Of a stretch of DNA of 64,000 nt, positions 27,370 to 36,827 are shown piece after piece. The notes under the pieces were generated by a model. It saw nothing but the letters and a program-made list of their open reading frames with translations, searched no databases and had not been told where the DNA came from. The position numbers and the translations under genes are program-made. This DNA is from Paenibacillus swuensis. GTDB taxonomy: Bacteria > Bacillota > Bacilli > Paenibacillales > DY6. Location: contig NZ_CP011388.1 of assembly GCF_001644605.1 (NCBI RefSeq), forward strand, positions 1,264,501 through 1,328,500, read 5' to 3'. The first letter of the stretch is position 1. Each line of letters begins with the position of its first letter.

Positions 27370-27402
27370 TAAAAAAAACGCAAGCTACATTCGGCTTGCG
27401 TT
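27370..27402 (-). terminator. Intrinsic terminator overlapping the deoR-type gene's stop codon
   Basis: AACGCAAGC and GCTTGCGTT form a 9-bp stem with an 8-base loop, followed on the minus strand by eight Ts. The upstream arm encodes the last codons of the DeoR-family gene, and the stop codon begins at the stem-loop boundary. It separates that gene from the phnX promoter. Confidence 0.85.
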
Positions 27403-28161
27403 AATAATGGAGATATTCTGTTGTTCGTAGAGGACTTGCAGCTCCTCATCCATGTAGGAGTCCGTTATAACCGCATCGATCTGATTCAATCCGCAAATGT
27501 TCAGGTACGATACCGTTTCGAATTTACTTGAATCCGCAACGACGATCTTCTGTTTAGCGCTCTTCAGCATCGCGTTGATGACTCCCGCTTCCCCCTGGCG
27601 GAAATCCGTTAGCCCCTTCTCGAGCGATATGGCATTAATACTGATAAAAGTAAGGTCACTGTTGAAGCTCATGATTTCTTCCTCAATCGAGCGTCCATAC
27701 AGAGAGAATTCCTCATGATTGAGGTAGCCTCCCGGAATAATGACGGTGAAGCCTGGTTTACTGGTCAGAATATCGGCGATACGCAGAGAATTCGTAATCA
27801 CGGTAAGCTTATCGAAGCGAGCCGCAAGGTGCTTGGCAACCTCGATATTCGTCGTACCGGCATTGAGGGATACCGCTTGATACTCTTGCACGAGCTCCAC
27901 AGCATACTTCGCCAGTTCCTGCTTCTTCTCGTTCTGCGTGAGCTTGCGTTTGAAGAATGCCTGATTCGTCGAAATCTCCTCACTCTTGGTAATAGCCCCA
28001 CCGTGAACACGCTGCAGCTTGTCCTCACGTTCCAGCCGTTCCAGATCCCTGCGGACCGTGTCCAGCGATACTTGGAGTAATGATTTTAATTCCACAACCG
28101 TAACTTGCCTCTTCGATTCCAATTCAAGCAGTATTAATCGATGCCTCTCCTGTGCAAGCAT
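27385..28161 (-). CDS. DeoR-family transcriptional regulator
   Basis: About 258 residues. The N-terminal helix-turn-helix is LAQERHRLILLELESKRQVTVVELKSLLQVSLDTVRRDLERLE, and the sensor domain carries the DeoR motif LNAGTTNIEVAKHL and later IVVADSSKF. ATG 28161 has GGAGGAGAA upstream; the frame is open to 28197. DeoR sensors usually bind phosphorylated sugars. Here the gene precedes the phn operon on the same strand, so control of phosphonate use is likely but not shown. Confidence 0.9.
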   Translation of the reverse strand: MLAQERHRLILLELESKRQVTVVELKSLLQVSLDTVRRDLERLEREDKLQRVHGGAITKSEEISTNQAFFKRKLTQNEKKQELAKYAVELVQEYQAVSLNAGTTNIEVAKHLAARFDKLTVITNSLRIADILTSKPGFTVIIPGGYLNHEEFSLYGRSIEEEIMSFNSDLTFISINAISLEKGLTDFRQGEAGVINAMLKSAKQKIVVADSSKFETVSYLNICGLNQIDAVITDSYMDEELQVLYEQQNISIINASRM

Positions 28162-28265
28162 TACCGTTCTCCTCCGTGTTTTTGCGTGAATGTGCATGCT
28201 TTATTTGCTTATCGTATCAAAAAAGCATGATTCAGTAAACAACAGATGGTTTGTTGGATGGGGAC

Positions 28266-28712
28266 CTACTTTTTGGACAAGAGCTCCTCAAGGCGTTCCA
28301 TCGTCTGTTCCCCACCCGGGACGGCGTAGATCTTCACCTTCTCAAACACTTCGGCACTCTCATCAAAAACACAGCTATACGTAAGCTTCGTCTTCCCCTC
28401 CACATCCTCCAAACGGGCCGTCGCCACAAAATGAGGAAATACCGCATGCTCAATAACAATCCGCTCCGGTTTCACAAACTCAACAAAGATGTTGGTGTTT
28501 GGATAATCCACACCGTCCGGACCATGCATGATAAATTGCCAAATCCCCCCTGGGCTCAGGTCAAACTTCTCCGTAGTCGTCGTGAATCCTTGCGGTCCCC
28601 ACCACTGCGATAGTTGCTCTTCTTTCGTCCAGGCATCATACACAACCTCACGCGATGCATCCAGTACACGGGTAATCACGATCTCGCGATCTCCTACTTG
28701 CGTTGAGTTCAT
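28266..28712 (-). CDS. SRPBCC/AHSA1-like protein
   Basis: About 148 residues with the AHSA1 START-like pattern: REIVITRVLDASREVVYDAWTKEEQLSQWWGPQGFT near the N-terminus and a C-terminal helix. ATG 28712 has GGAGG 8 bases upstream. It follows the RibD-like gene by 21 bases and the pair is probably one operon. Ligand and role are unknown; such proteins are common next to small ArsR or RibD-like genes. Confidence 0.87.
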   Translation of the reverse strand: MNSTQVGDREIVITRVLDASREVVYDAWTKEEQLSQWWGPQGFTTTTEKFDLSPGGIWQFIMHGPDGVDYPNTNIFVEFVKPERIVIEHAVFPHFVATARLEDVEGKTKLTYSCVFDESAEVFEKVKIYAVPGGEQTMERLEELLSKK

Positions 28713-28733
28713 GTTGTTTCCTCCATCCATAGA

Positions 28734-29291
28734 TTATTGTTTACGATAGATTAATTGCACAACACCTGAAGAGTAAGGTTTGGTCTCCACCAGCTGTAAC
28801 TCCACCCTCATTTTGATATCCGAAAATAACGGTTTACCTTCTCCAAGAATCACAGGGTGAACGGACAATCTGAATTCATCGATAAGCCCTAAGTCCATGA
28901 AGGTAGTGATCAAACTTGCTCCGCCATACAGCCAGATGTCTTTCCCAGGCTCACTCTTGAGTTTAGCTACTTCTTCGGCAATATGATCGTTAATGTATGT
29001 GGCATTGGGGTTGGTTTTATGCTGTGTTTTGGAGAAGACATACTTGTCTTTGTTATGCACCTGTTTCCAAAATTCCGCATCCGCATCATTCGTCTCCGGT
29101 GTATATTGGCCCCATAGGTCGTAGCTTTTTCTTCCGTACAAAATCGTATCAATGGAACCCAGAAATTCGTCGAATCCCATCTCCGGGTCCAAGATGCACC
29201 AATCGATCTCCCCGTTCTTGCCTTCAATAAAGCCATCTAATGTCACTGCTAGATCCAGGATAATTCTTCTTTGTTCCTGATTGTTTGGCAT
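28734..29291 (-). CDS. Dihydrofolate-reductase-like protein (RibD C-terminal family)
   Basis: A 185-residue RibD_C-type reductase fold: RRIILDLAVTLDGFIEGKNGEIDW at the N-terminus, TILYGRKSYDLWG, and IWLYGGASLITTFMDLGLIDEFRLSVHPVILGEGKPLF near the C-terminus. AAGGAGGAA precedes the ATG. The family binds NADPH, but substrates of the stand-alone Bacillales members are not known. Probably co-transcribed with the SRPBCC gene. Confidence 0.9.
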   Translation of the reverse strand: MPNNQEQRRIILDLAVTLDGFIEGKNGEIDWCILDPEMGFDEFLGSIDTILYGRKSYDLWGQYTPETNDADAEFWKQVHNKDKYVFSKTQHKTNPNATYINDHIAEEVAKLKSEPGKDIWLYGGASLITTFMDLGLIDEFRLSVHPVILGEGKPLFSDIKMRVELQLVETKPYSSGVVQLIYRKQ

Positions 29292-29467
29292 GGTAGTTCC
29301 TCCTTGTCCGATTCGTGTTACATGTAGTTTAACATAAACAGAATCGTTTCTCTCGAGCTTAGAATGTCGTATTGTTGCGCAACCAGTGTGAATCGCTTTC
29401 GTGATTCTGGAACGTGGTTTATACTAGGCCGAATACAACAATTCGCTATTTAGGGGAGCATGAATCG

Positions 29468-30238
29468 ATGAATAAATATGAACATTTCAAAGCGTTACAT
29501 CAAGGTGAAGAGGCATTGTTCTTAGGAGGGGCTTGGGATTTGGATTCGGCCATCGCGCTGGAACAGGCGGGTTTCGCGGCCATTGGGACGACGAGTTGGG
29601 GCATGGCCGCAACCTTAGGTTTGGCGGACGGAGAGCAGATGAGCTTAGAACATAACCTAGCTACGGTAATGTTAATTGTGAAGCACGTGAACATCCCGGT
29701 TTCGGCTGATATGGAGGCGGGTTATGCCGAAGATCCGAAGACCATTATAACCAACGTTCTTCGAATGGCGGAAACCGGCGTTGCGGGAATTAATCTGGAA
29801 GATTCGCTGAAAGGTCAGGGTGGTATGCGTGATGTGGCGAAGCATAGTCAATTGCTTACGGACATTCGAACAGCACTGGACGCGAACGGTTTTGGGGGAT
29901 TGTTTTTGAATGCACGTACTGATACGTATTTCATGAGCGAGCAGCCGTTGCATGATACAATCTCCAGAGGTAAAGCTTATGCCGACAGCGGGGCAGACGG
30001 GTTGTTCGTTCCAGGCATTCAGGAGATGGAGGAGATCCGTGCAGTGGCTTCCGCAATCGGGATTCCGCTAAACGTCCTGTCTTTACCGCATGTTACCGAT
30101 GTTCGCAAGCTACAAGAATGCGGGGTACGACGTTTCAGCTTTGGCAACGCGCTCTATGATGACCGTAGAGCAGCTCTGATGGCGCGCGCCAAGGAGCTTG
30201 CTGGGATGAGGAATACGGCGATGTTGTATTCCAAATAA
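29468..30238 (+). CDS. Isocitrate lyase/PEP mutase superfamily protein
   Basis: A 256-residue ICL/PEPM barrel. Mg-binding and active-site segments are visible: SADMEAGYAEDP, GINLEDSLKG, and FLNARTDTYF. The PEP-mutase segment EDKxxxxxNS is absent, and so is the isocitrate lyase KKCGH, so this is neither a classical mutase nor a classical lyase. Oxaloacetate-type or 2-methylisocitrate-like lyases are the nearest known activities. ATG 29468 is chosen with GGGGAG 9 bases upstream. Monocistronic. Confidence 0.85.
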   Translation: MNKYEHFKALHQGEEALFLGGAWDLDSAIALEQAGFAAIGTTSWGMAATLGLADGEQMSLEHNLATVMLIVKHVNIPVSADMEAGYAEDPKTIITNVLRMAETGVAGINLEDSLKGQGGMRDVAKHSQLLTDIRTALDANGFGGLFLNARTDTYFMSEQPLHDTISRGKAYADSGADGLFVPGIQEMEEIRAVASAIGIPLNVLSLPHVTDVRKLQECGVRRFSFGNALYDDRRAALMARAKELAGMRNTAMLYSK

Positions 30239-30252
30239 ATGAAGTTATAGAT

Positions 30253-31083
30253 TTATGGAATAGTCCGTTCAAACTTTCCATTATCGTACACATAAATCGT
30301 TTCTGTAGAAGCGTTCGACTGGGAATCTACAACGGTAGCTATCTTCAATTGTTGGGTTTGTCGGTCTAGAGTCACACTGTTCCACGATTTGTTGGATATA
30401 CCGAGCGCATTCCGAATGGTTTCACTACGCTCTAGTTTAGCCCCATTCCATCGGTAAAGGGAGACATCTGGTCCGCTCGTATGCAATCCTTCAAAGTGAA
30501 TAATTAACTCCTCATAGCCATCGTCATCCAGATGCGCTACCTGAGGGGTGCCCCAATCCTCAAACCGAACCATCTATCTTGCGTACCATCATAAACATAA
30601 TAGACCTTCCGCCCCGGCCCATTGGCAGCCAACTCAGCAGCACCGTGCACCAGTTGTTGGTTGTGGTGATCATTCGGCTGATAATTCAGGATGAAACTAG
30701 TTCCTTGCCCGTCATCATCCATACTGTATGAGAAGCAGTCTTGGTATCGATAAGCCTGGTTCTTATACGTCAGAAGCCCGACGCGTTCATGTTCAATTCC
30801 GCATAAATCTTCTTTAGGTACCTTGTATACATCCAGACTTACCACATTCCCACCGATTGATCCAAAAGGTACGCTTCGCGTCTGCTTCCAGTCCTGCTCC
30901 GGTTTTGCCTTAATTAGCGCTGTCATATTTACAGGTTTGAAAGAAAGATTTATAGATTCAGGGAATACGATTGCATGCTCTTCCTGTTTCTGCCTCTTCT
31001 ATGGTATTGTATCCATTGTTCGAACAACCCGAGAAAATTAGCAATAATGCGGCCAACATAAGAAATTTTCTAGCTTTATTCAA
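30253..31083 (-). pseudogene. Lipoprotein gene broken by two frameshifts
   Basis: A TTG at 31083 (AAGGAGGGG upstream) begins a lipoprotein signal with lipobox IFSGCSN, but the frame stops within about 45 codons. A second frame (stop-free from near the EEHAIVFPESI segment, through TALIKAKPEQDW, to 30537) and a third (MVRFEDWGTPQVAHLDDDGYEEL to 30253) continue the protein. The third contains an FG-GAP-like aspartate-rich turn (LDDDGYEEL). Rejoining the three frames gives one lipoprotein of about 275 residues. Two single-base changes are needed, so it is decayed, or the assembly has errors. No family was recognised. Confidence 0.7.
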
Positions 31084-31210
31084 AATACCCCTCCTTCTGC
31101 GGCAAAATATAAAACACCTTGGCACTTCTGCTTATCCATTATAAACCATTCTTTCAGACGTTGTTTATGGTAAAATTATTACTTAAACAGGGAGATGGAG
31201 GTAATGCCTG

Positions 31211-31804
31211 ATGTCAACGAACAATAACAAACCAACCAATGATCGCACACGTGAACAGCATGCAGACTATGAGGTTTACGCCTCTATGGAGGACGGTAAT
31301 CGCTATGAGTTAGTGGACGGTATGTTGGAGTTAATGAGTCCCGGACCGAACCTGTTACATCAAGTCATTAGCTTCCAGATTCAGAAGCGGATAGCCGATA
31401 CCTGCGAGCAAGAATATATCATCCTCGATGCGCCCTTCGACTTGATTCTATCTCCCACGGAAGTGCGTCAACCAGACTTGGCTATCATCCATCGCAGCCG
31501 CTTTCATATTCTCAGTAAGCGGGGTGTCGAGGGCCCGCCGGATGTGGTGGTAGAGATTCTCTCCCCTTCCACACTTAAGCGCGACAAGATTCATAAAAGC
31601 AGAACTTATGCCGCTTTTGGCATAGCCGAATACTGGATTGTCGATCCCCTGTCAGGGTCATTGGAACAATATGAACTGAAGGATGGTTTGTATCAGTTGA
31701 ACAATGTATTCATAGGCGATGAACCGGTACAGTCGACAAGCATGCCTTGTCTTTCGTTTACAATGGCGGCCGTGATGAAATATGTTGAAGAGTTGCCGTT
31801 ATAA
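31211..31804 (+). CDS. Uma2-family (DUF820) endonuclease-fold protein
   Basis: A 197-residue Uma2 protein. YELVDGMLELMSPGPNLLHQ is the N-terminal signature, VRQPDLAIIHRSR the central acidic strand, and PPDVVVEILSPSTLKRDKIHKSRTYAAFGIAEYWIVDP the PD-(D/E)xK core. GGAGG lies 9 bases before the ATG. Its role is unknown; the family is highly expanded in cyanobacteria and some Firmicutes. Monocistronic. The next 111 bases downstream hold no recognisable feature. Confidence 0.88.
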   Translation: MSTNNNKPTNDRTREQHADYEVYASMEDGNRYELVDGMLELMSPGPNLLHQVISFQIQKRIADTCEQEYIILDAPFDLILSPTEVRQPDLAIIHRSRFHILSKRGVEGPPDVVVEILSPSTLKRDKIHKSRTYAAFGIAEYWIVDPLSGSLEQYELKDGLYQLNNVFIGDEPVQSTSMPCLSFTMAAVMKYVEELPL

Positions 31805-31915
31805 GTTTACGTGATTTGGTGCAACGTTCCAAAGAGGATTAAAGTTTTCAGCATTTGCACTGATTACGTTTACGAGACACAGCACTAATTTCATTGGGCA
31901 AATCGCCGTGAATAA

Positions 31916-32767
31916 TCACTTGTTCCGCATTCTTTTTCTTATTTCATCCACTAGTAATACTCTTTCCGATTCTGAAGTGGCATCCGCTGACAACTTTCGT
32001 GCTGCAACAGGAGCGATCCAAGGCTCAATCTCTGCGTACCCGATGCCAGATAACTCTTCGTATTCCTCTAAGAATATCTGGATGGTCGATTCTCTGATTG
32101 TGTCTAAATAGGCTTTTAGTTCAGCAGGCAGGTACGGGGGGATGACCGCATATTGAATCAATATAATGTATTCTGCCAAGTCCGCTTCTGGGTTCCCAGT
32201 GGAAGCATCATTCCAATCGATGATGAGGGCTTCATGATCTCGTAATAAGATGTTCCCGGGGTTCGGATCTCCATGACACAGTTGCTCCTTAACGGGTAGT
32301 TGGTCCAAATGGGCGATCAGAGTTTCTATCTCTAGTTTAGTCAGTATTGTTGCTCGGCCAATATCATTTCTAAATTTCGCCCGCTGACTCGATAAATTCA
32401 CGGATTTTGTATGTATTTGATACAAAAGCCGAGCCGTGATCCGGGCGCCTAAATAATCTTCTACCAATACCGATCTGTCCTCTTGTTTACTCGGCCCTAT
32501 CGTTTTGTTTATAAAACGACTTAAAATGGACTCTCCATAAATCCGCTCAAAAACAATGCCCTGTCTCCCTTCTACAGTTACTAGGCCGAACGTCTCGGGC
32601 ACAGGCAGTCCACACTCCCAAGCACTTCGACAATGATTCCATTCTCTTTCTAATTCAGCAGCGTTTATATTAGGCTTTGCCAACTTGACTATTTTGCTGC
32701 CGTCTTCCCATTCGAATACTTCCGCACATGCGCCTTCTCCGAGCTTTCGTCCCACCGCATTCGTCAT
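31916..32767 (-). CDS. Aminoglycoside phosphotransferase (APH) family kinase
   Basis: A 283-residue kinase of the APH/choline-kinase fold. The catalytic loop reads LCHGDPNPGNILL and the metal-binding Asp lies in ALIIDWNDASTG. An N-terminal ATP lobe (KLGEGACAEVFEWEDGSKIVKLAK) is complete. AGGGGGG precedes the ATG. It lies 12 bases after the CPBP protease gene, so the two are probably co-transcribed. Substrate unknown; resistance is one possibility, metabolism another. Confidence 0.87.
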   Translation of the reverse strand: MTNAVGRKLGEGACAEVFEWEDGSKIVKLAKPNINAAELEREWNHCRSAWECGLPVPETFGLVTVEGRQGIVFERIYGESILSRFINKTIGPSKQEDRSVLVEDYLGARITARLLYQIHTKSVNLSSQRAKFRNDIGRATILTKLEIETLIAHLDQLPVKEQLCHGDPNPGNILLRDHEALIIDWNDASTGNPEADLAEYIILIQYAVIPPYLPAELKAYLDTIRESTIQIFLEEYEELSGIGYAEIEPWIAPVAARKLSADATSESERVLLVDEIRKRMRNK

Positions 32768-32779
32768 GAAAGTCCCCCC

Positions 32780-33676
32780 TTAATTTTTCACTACAAAAAC
32801 AATGATTGCAATCACTACTGGAAGCATCCATTGCATCCCAAGTTCATTGTTATCCGGACCAGCTGCGGGTTTAGTCTGTTCCCCAGTAATTCTCTCTAAC
32901 AGCCTCCAACAAATAAAAATAGCTGCCACTGATAGCATTCCCGTACCTATAATCGTCCATGGTTTCGTGCCTCCGGGCTGACTAAGGTTGGTTACGAGAT
33001 CTCCGCCTTGCAGGTAGGACCCTATAACATACGAGCAGTTCGTCATGATATGCACAGCAATTGCCGGTAGTAAAGAACCTGAGTATTTGACTATCAATGC
33101 AGAACACAACGCGGCAAAGAACAATTCACCAATTCGATAAGGATTATCGTGGAACAAGGCAAACAAGAATGCACTCATTGCACATGCGCCCCACAGTCCC
33201 AATGAGCTATAGCCGCTCAGAAGCGCCCCTCTAAATAACAATTCCTCGCACAATGGCGGGATGATGCCAATAAAGATCAATAACAGGAAGAAGGATGACA
33301 GATCTGTGGCAATAGGATAAACGGACACTTCGTACTGGTATCCCACAAAATGTGCAATCGTTTCTGTAATCTGGTGTATGAATAACAGTGGAATTTGGCT
33401 GATCACATAGAAGAGAACGCAATACACCCAGGTCTTGGCACTGACGGATCTGAGCTTGAACGTCGTATGAATCGCATATCCCCGAACGTTGGACCAAATG
33501 AGCGCTGGGAGCGCATTAAGTACGATCTGTCCGATGGCCGCATAGCATAAGAAATAAAATAATGAACTTCCCGACTTATACCCCTCAGGGTACATAAAGA
33601 AGGTCAGCACAATACCTAAAACATACGATGTAACGAAAATCCAACCCGCCTCAACCGCCCGCAGCCTTACTTCCAT
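32780..33676 (-). CDS. CPBP-family intramembrane glutamic protease
   Basis: About 298 residues with about eight hydrophobic segments. The Abi/CAAX motifs are EELLFRGALLSG (EExxxR) and FALFHDNPYRI (FxxxH), followed by a third His/Asn segment AIAVHIMTNCSY. The ATG at 33676 is chosen with GAGGTG 7 bases upstream. Members process prenylated proteins or bacteriocins and give self-immunity in some species. No bacteriocin gene was seen nearby. It heads a two-gene operon with the APH kinase. Confidence 0.88.
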   Translation of the reverse strand: MEVRLRAVEAGWIFVTSYVLGIVLTFFMYPEGYKSGSSLFYFLCYAAIGQIVLNALPALIWSNVRGYAIHTTFKLRSVSAKTWVYCVLFYVISQIPLLFIHQITETIAHFVGYQYEVSVYPIATDLSSFFLLLIFIGIIPPLCEELLFRGALLSGYSSLGLWGACAMSAFLFALFHDNPYRIGELFFAALCSALIVKYSGSLLPAIAVHIMTNCSYVIGSYLQGGDLVTNLSQPGGTKPWTIIGTGMLSVAAIFICWRLLERITGEQTKPAAGPDNNELGMQWMLPVVIAIIVFVVKN

Positions 33677-33834
33677 CCGCAATCACCTCTTTGTCATACA
33701 ATAACGTCTTTCTGTTCAAAATTTTCTTTCGTTTCCGAACCTCTTTAGGAAGATTATAACAGTTTTCTACCAATTGATTCATTCATAAATGTGCTATGCT
33801 GATTGCGAATATTGAAGCACGGAGGTTGAATAAA

Positions 33835-34848
33835 GTGAAAACTAAAATCGAAACACTAATTCATGCTTTAAGCCAACTGTTCAAGTTAAATATCATTTCG
33901 GCCGACTACCAAGCCATTCCGTTACAAGGTGGAACTGTGGGAAATGTTCAGCTGGTAATGGGCACCGCCGAAACGGTCGATGGCAAAAAATTGCCATACC
34001 GTATTGTGCTGAAAATTCAGAAGAAATGGGAGCGTTACGGCGATCTGGGTTCATGGCGCCGGGAATATGATCTTTATTCGTCTGACTTGGGATCGACATT
34101 CTCGGATGGATTCCGTTGGCCAACATGTTATCACGCAGAGATGAATGCCGAAGAGAATGAATTCCAGCTGTGGCTGGAATATATCAATGGCATAACCGGT
34201 TTAGATTTGACCGGTGATATGTATGTACAGGCTGCGATGGAGTTAGGAAGTTTTCAAGGCAAATTGTATGCGGAGCAGCCTGCTTTGTTGCAGAGCCTGA
34301 CCAATCTGAGCCAAGCGAATTTCATGAAGAATGCGTATAAGCATTACCGATCATGGCCTGTCGTCTACGATTATATACGCTCAGAGGACTGCGAAATTCC
34401 GCAGCACGTGCGGCAAATGCTCATCGACATTGATGAACACGCAGACGAGATACTCGCCCGCATCGAACAATTACCCCTCGTGCTATGCCACCGTGACTTC
34501 TGGGTGACCAACCTCATCTATACCGACGGGAAAATCGCGCTCATCGACTGGGATACATCGGGATGGGGCTACCTGGGCGAGGATCTAGCAAGCCTGATCG
34601 CAGATGAAGCGGATATTGATTACATGGTCGAGAACTACCAGAGATGTGTCCCCGCGTATTACCAAGGTTTCTCGGAATACGCGGATGTATCTCCTATCGC
34701 CGATCATTGCGTTTACGAGATGATTCTTCTAGTTTTCGGGTATAGGCTTGTGGATGGGTATCTCCACACAGAGGATGATGACAAGAAAATGAAACATGTC
34801 CTTACGCTTCAAAAAATATATGAAATGAAGTCCAACCCTACTAGTTGA
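33835..34848 (+). CDS. APH-fold phosphotransferase
   Basis: A 337-residue APH-fold protein starting at GTG 33835, GGAGG 9 bases upstream. The catalytic loop is LCHRDFWVTNLI and the metal site is IALIDWDTSGWGYLGEDLASLI. An N-terminal lobe carries GGTVGNVQLVMG and VLKIQKKW (catalytic Lys region). It is co-oriented with the next APH-like gene, 12 bases apart. Substrate unknown. Confidence 0.85.
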   Translation: MKTKIETLIHALSQLFKLNIISADYQAIPLQGGTVGNVQLVMGTAETVDGKKLPYRIVLKIQKKWERYGDLGSWRREYDLYSSDLGSTFSDGFRWPTCYHAEMNAEENEFQLWLEYINGITGLDLTGDMYVQAAMELGSFQGKLYAEQPALLQSLTNLSQANFMKNAYKHYRSWPVVYDYIRSEDCEIPQHVRQMLIDIDEHADEILARIEQLPLVLCHRDFWVTNLIYTDGKIALIDWDTSGWGYLGEDLASLIADEADIDYMVENYQRCVPAYYQGFSEYADVSPIADHCVYEMILLVFGYRLVDGYLHTEDDDKKMKHVLTLQKIYEMKSNPTS

Positions 34849-34860
34849 GGAGCTGTTTTA

Positions 34861-35778
34861 GTGGCGGACAAAGATAAACTTATTTCCGAAGTATTAGCTA
34901 TAGCAAAACAAGCTGGATTGGATGAAGTAATACCTGTGGAGCTTAGCTCTGCAGGGAATCTTATCATTCACTTGGCCCCGCATCCTATTGTTTCCCGAAT
35001 AGCCTGTGACGTAACGAAAGAAGGTACAGATTACGTATACAAGACACTTAATCGGGAGCTAAAAATAGCGCTACACCTTCATGCCAAGGGCGTACCCGTA
35101 TTATTACCATCGGAACTAGCAAATACAAGACCATACGCTGTCGGTGAGACATGGATGACATTTTGGAAATATGCTCCCCCTACACAATTACAACCTCCTT
35201 CGCCAAGTGAAGCCGTTGAACTAATAAACACACTTTCCCTTGGTATGAAAGACTTCTCCGACGAGGTTCCCCTACTTGGTGTCTGGGAGCGGACATGTCA
35301 ATCTGCTAATAGACTAATAAATCATCCCGATCAACGCGTACAAGAACTATTATGTGTTTTCAAAACAGTGGATAGACAGTTACGTCTTAAACCAACTTTA
35401 TTAATACCTTGTCATGGAGATGCGCACTCAAGAAACTTATTGCCAGGTCCGGAGGGTTGGATCTGGACAGATTTTGAAGATTTTTCACTAATGCCTAAAT
35501 ACTGGGACCTGGCTTCATTCGTAAGTAATCTTGCACTATTCAACGGAGTTCAGGAGCCAACTTTCACATATATATTGAGACAATTAGATAATGGACCCGA
35601 TTTAGAAGCTTTTGGAATTGCTATAACCGCTCGTATCCTCATGTCCACATTAGGTAATCTAGATTTTGCCCTTGCTGGTATGGGAGATTTGGAGTTTGCA
35701 ACTAAGCAGCTTAAACTTGCAGAAGATTTTATTCATCAAGTAGATTTAATTATTAAGCTACGTGTACGAGACCTGTAA
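34861..35778 (+). CDS. APH-fold phosphotransferase (second of pair)
   Basis: A 305-residue APH-fold kinase with a GTG start, GAGGAGCTG about 8 bases upstream. The catalytic loop reads IPCHGDAHSRNLL and the metal Asp lies in WIWTDFEDFSLMPKYWDLASFV. It is co-directional with the preceding APH gene but not clearly a duplicate: outside the motifs similarity is weak. Its codon choice is more AT-rich than its neighbour's, which suggests a different origin. Confidence 0.83.
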   Translation: MADKDKLISEVLAIAKQAGLDEVIPVELSSAGNLIIHLAPHPIVSRIACDVTKEGTDYVYKTLNRELKIALHLHAKGVPVLLPSELANTRPYAVGETWMTFWKYAPPTQLQPPSPSEAVELINTLSLGMKDFSDEVPLLGVWERTCQSANRLINHPDQRVQELLCVFKTVDRQLRLKPTLLIPCHGDAHSRNLLPGPEGWIWTDFEDFSLMPKYWDLASFVSNLALFNGVQEPTFTYILRQLDNGPDLEAFGIAITARILMSTLGNLDFALAGMGDLEFATKQLKLAEDFIHQVDLIIKLRVRDL

Positions 35779-35793
35779 TAAATTTTGCAGCGT

Positions 35794-36669
35794 TCATCCT
35801 GGGCAAGCTTCGATAAAACGATCCACAAGCGCAAGAGAATGGTTCCGCCTCCAGTAAACGGCGAATTCGAAATCGAAACCCGGGTCTATCAGAGGCAGAT
35901 ACACGACTTGGTTCTCGTAAAGCTTGTTCAGGCACCCGAAGACAAGGGATATGCCCATCCCGGCTGCAACTAATCCGATAGCTGACTGATCGTTAGCGGC
36001 CTCTTGGAAGATCCGGGGCGAAAACCCGGCTTCCCGGCAAACATAATGAAAGCAATTTTGCATGAGTGCATTCCCATTGATTAAAATAAATAATTCGTCC
36101 GACAGATCGGTTAATTTCACCCCTTCCTCACCCGCTAGCCGGTGTGATTTAGGAACGGCAACAGTCATCCGCTCGATGGATAAGGTCTTCCATTCATATG
36201 CTGGCAACCCGTTTTGGCCCAAAGCCTTAACGTTAAGCGCAACATCCACTTCTCCAGCGAGTAATTTCTGCTCGAGTTCGGAAGGTGTCGACTCGATCAG
36301 CACAACCTTAACATCGGGATGCATATCGCGGAATCGCTTAACGACGTCAGGCAAAATGTTATAAGACATGGTATGAACGAATCCCACAACAAGTCGGCCG
36401 CGCTCACCGCGATCCGCACGGCGCACCTCTTCAACTGCCCGATCCAAATGGGCGAATATTTGCGCCACTTCCTCGAGCAATGCTTCTCCTGCCATCGTCA
36501 GCGTCACTTTGCGGGTTGTACGATGAAACAATTGAACCCCAAGTTCCTTCTCGAGCTGTTTGACTTGAAAGCTGATCGCTTGCTGTGCCATATGCATCTT
36601 TTCCGCAGCACGAACAAAATGAAGCTCAGAGGCGACGGCCGCGAAACAACGTAGTTGCTGCAATTCCAT
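35794..36669 (-). CDS. LysR-family transcriptional regulator
   Basis: A 291-residue LysR regulator. N-terminal helix-turn-helix: LQQLRCFAAVASELHFVRAAEKMHMAQQAISFQVKQLEKELGVQLFHRTTRKV. The PBP-like effector domain begins with GRLVVGFVHTMSYNILPDVVKRFRDMHPDVKV. Divergent from the FMN reductase gene over 158 bases, the classical arrangement for LysR control of that gene. The effector is unknown. Confidence 0.93.
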   Translation of the reverse strand: MELQQLRCFAAVASELHFVRAAEKMHMAQQAISFQVKQLEKELGVQLFHRTTRKVTLTMAGEALLEEVAQIFAHLDRAVEEVRRADRGERGRLVVGFVHTMSYNILPDVVKRFRDMHPDVKVVLIESTPSELEQKLLAGEVDVALNVKALGQNGLPAYEWKTLSIERMTVAVPKSHRLAGEEGVKLTDLSDELFILINGNALMQNCFHYVCREAGFSPRIFQEAANDQSAIGLVAAGMGISLVFGCLNKLYENQVVYLPLIDPGFDFEFAVYWRRNHSLALVDRFIEACPG

Positions 36670-36730
36670 GGGCTATATCCTCCCCCGTACAATTGATTAA
36701 CTTAAATAATTATATGTATATTCATTGTAA

Positions 36731-36779
36731 GTGTACACAATTTATGTGTTGGTAGTACACCGCACCCGACCTCTATACT
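36731..36779 (+). promoter_or_regulatory. Divergent LysR/FMN-reductase regulatory region
   Basis: The perfect palindrome GTGTACAC lies at 36731-36738, and GTACAC recurs at 36755. A TATACT box (36774-36779) is a plausible -10 for the reductase gene, with TTGGTA (36749-36754) as a poorly spaced (19-base) -35. Such near-palindromes fit LysR half-sites, but binding is not shown. Confidence 0.35.
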
Positions 36780-36827
36780 GAATATGAAAAAGCAATTCGA
36801 ATTTCTATTCTGAGAGGAGTAATAACA

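Noticed and set aside
29468-30238. PEP mutase for phosphonate synthesis
   Set aside because: The EDKxxxxxNS mutase motif is absent, and no phosphonopyruvate decarboxylase is nearby; only the superfamily can be assigned.
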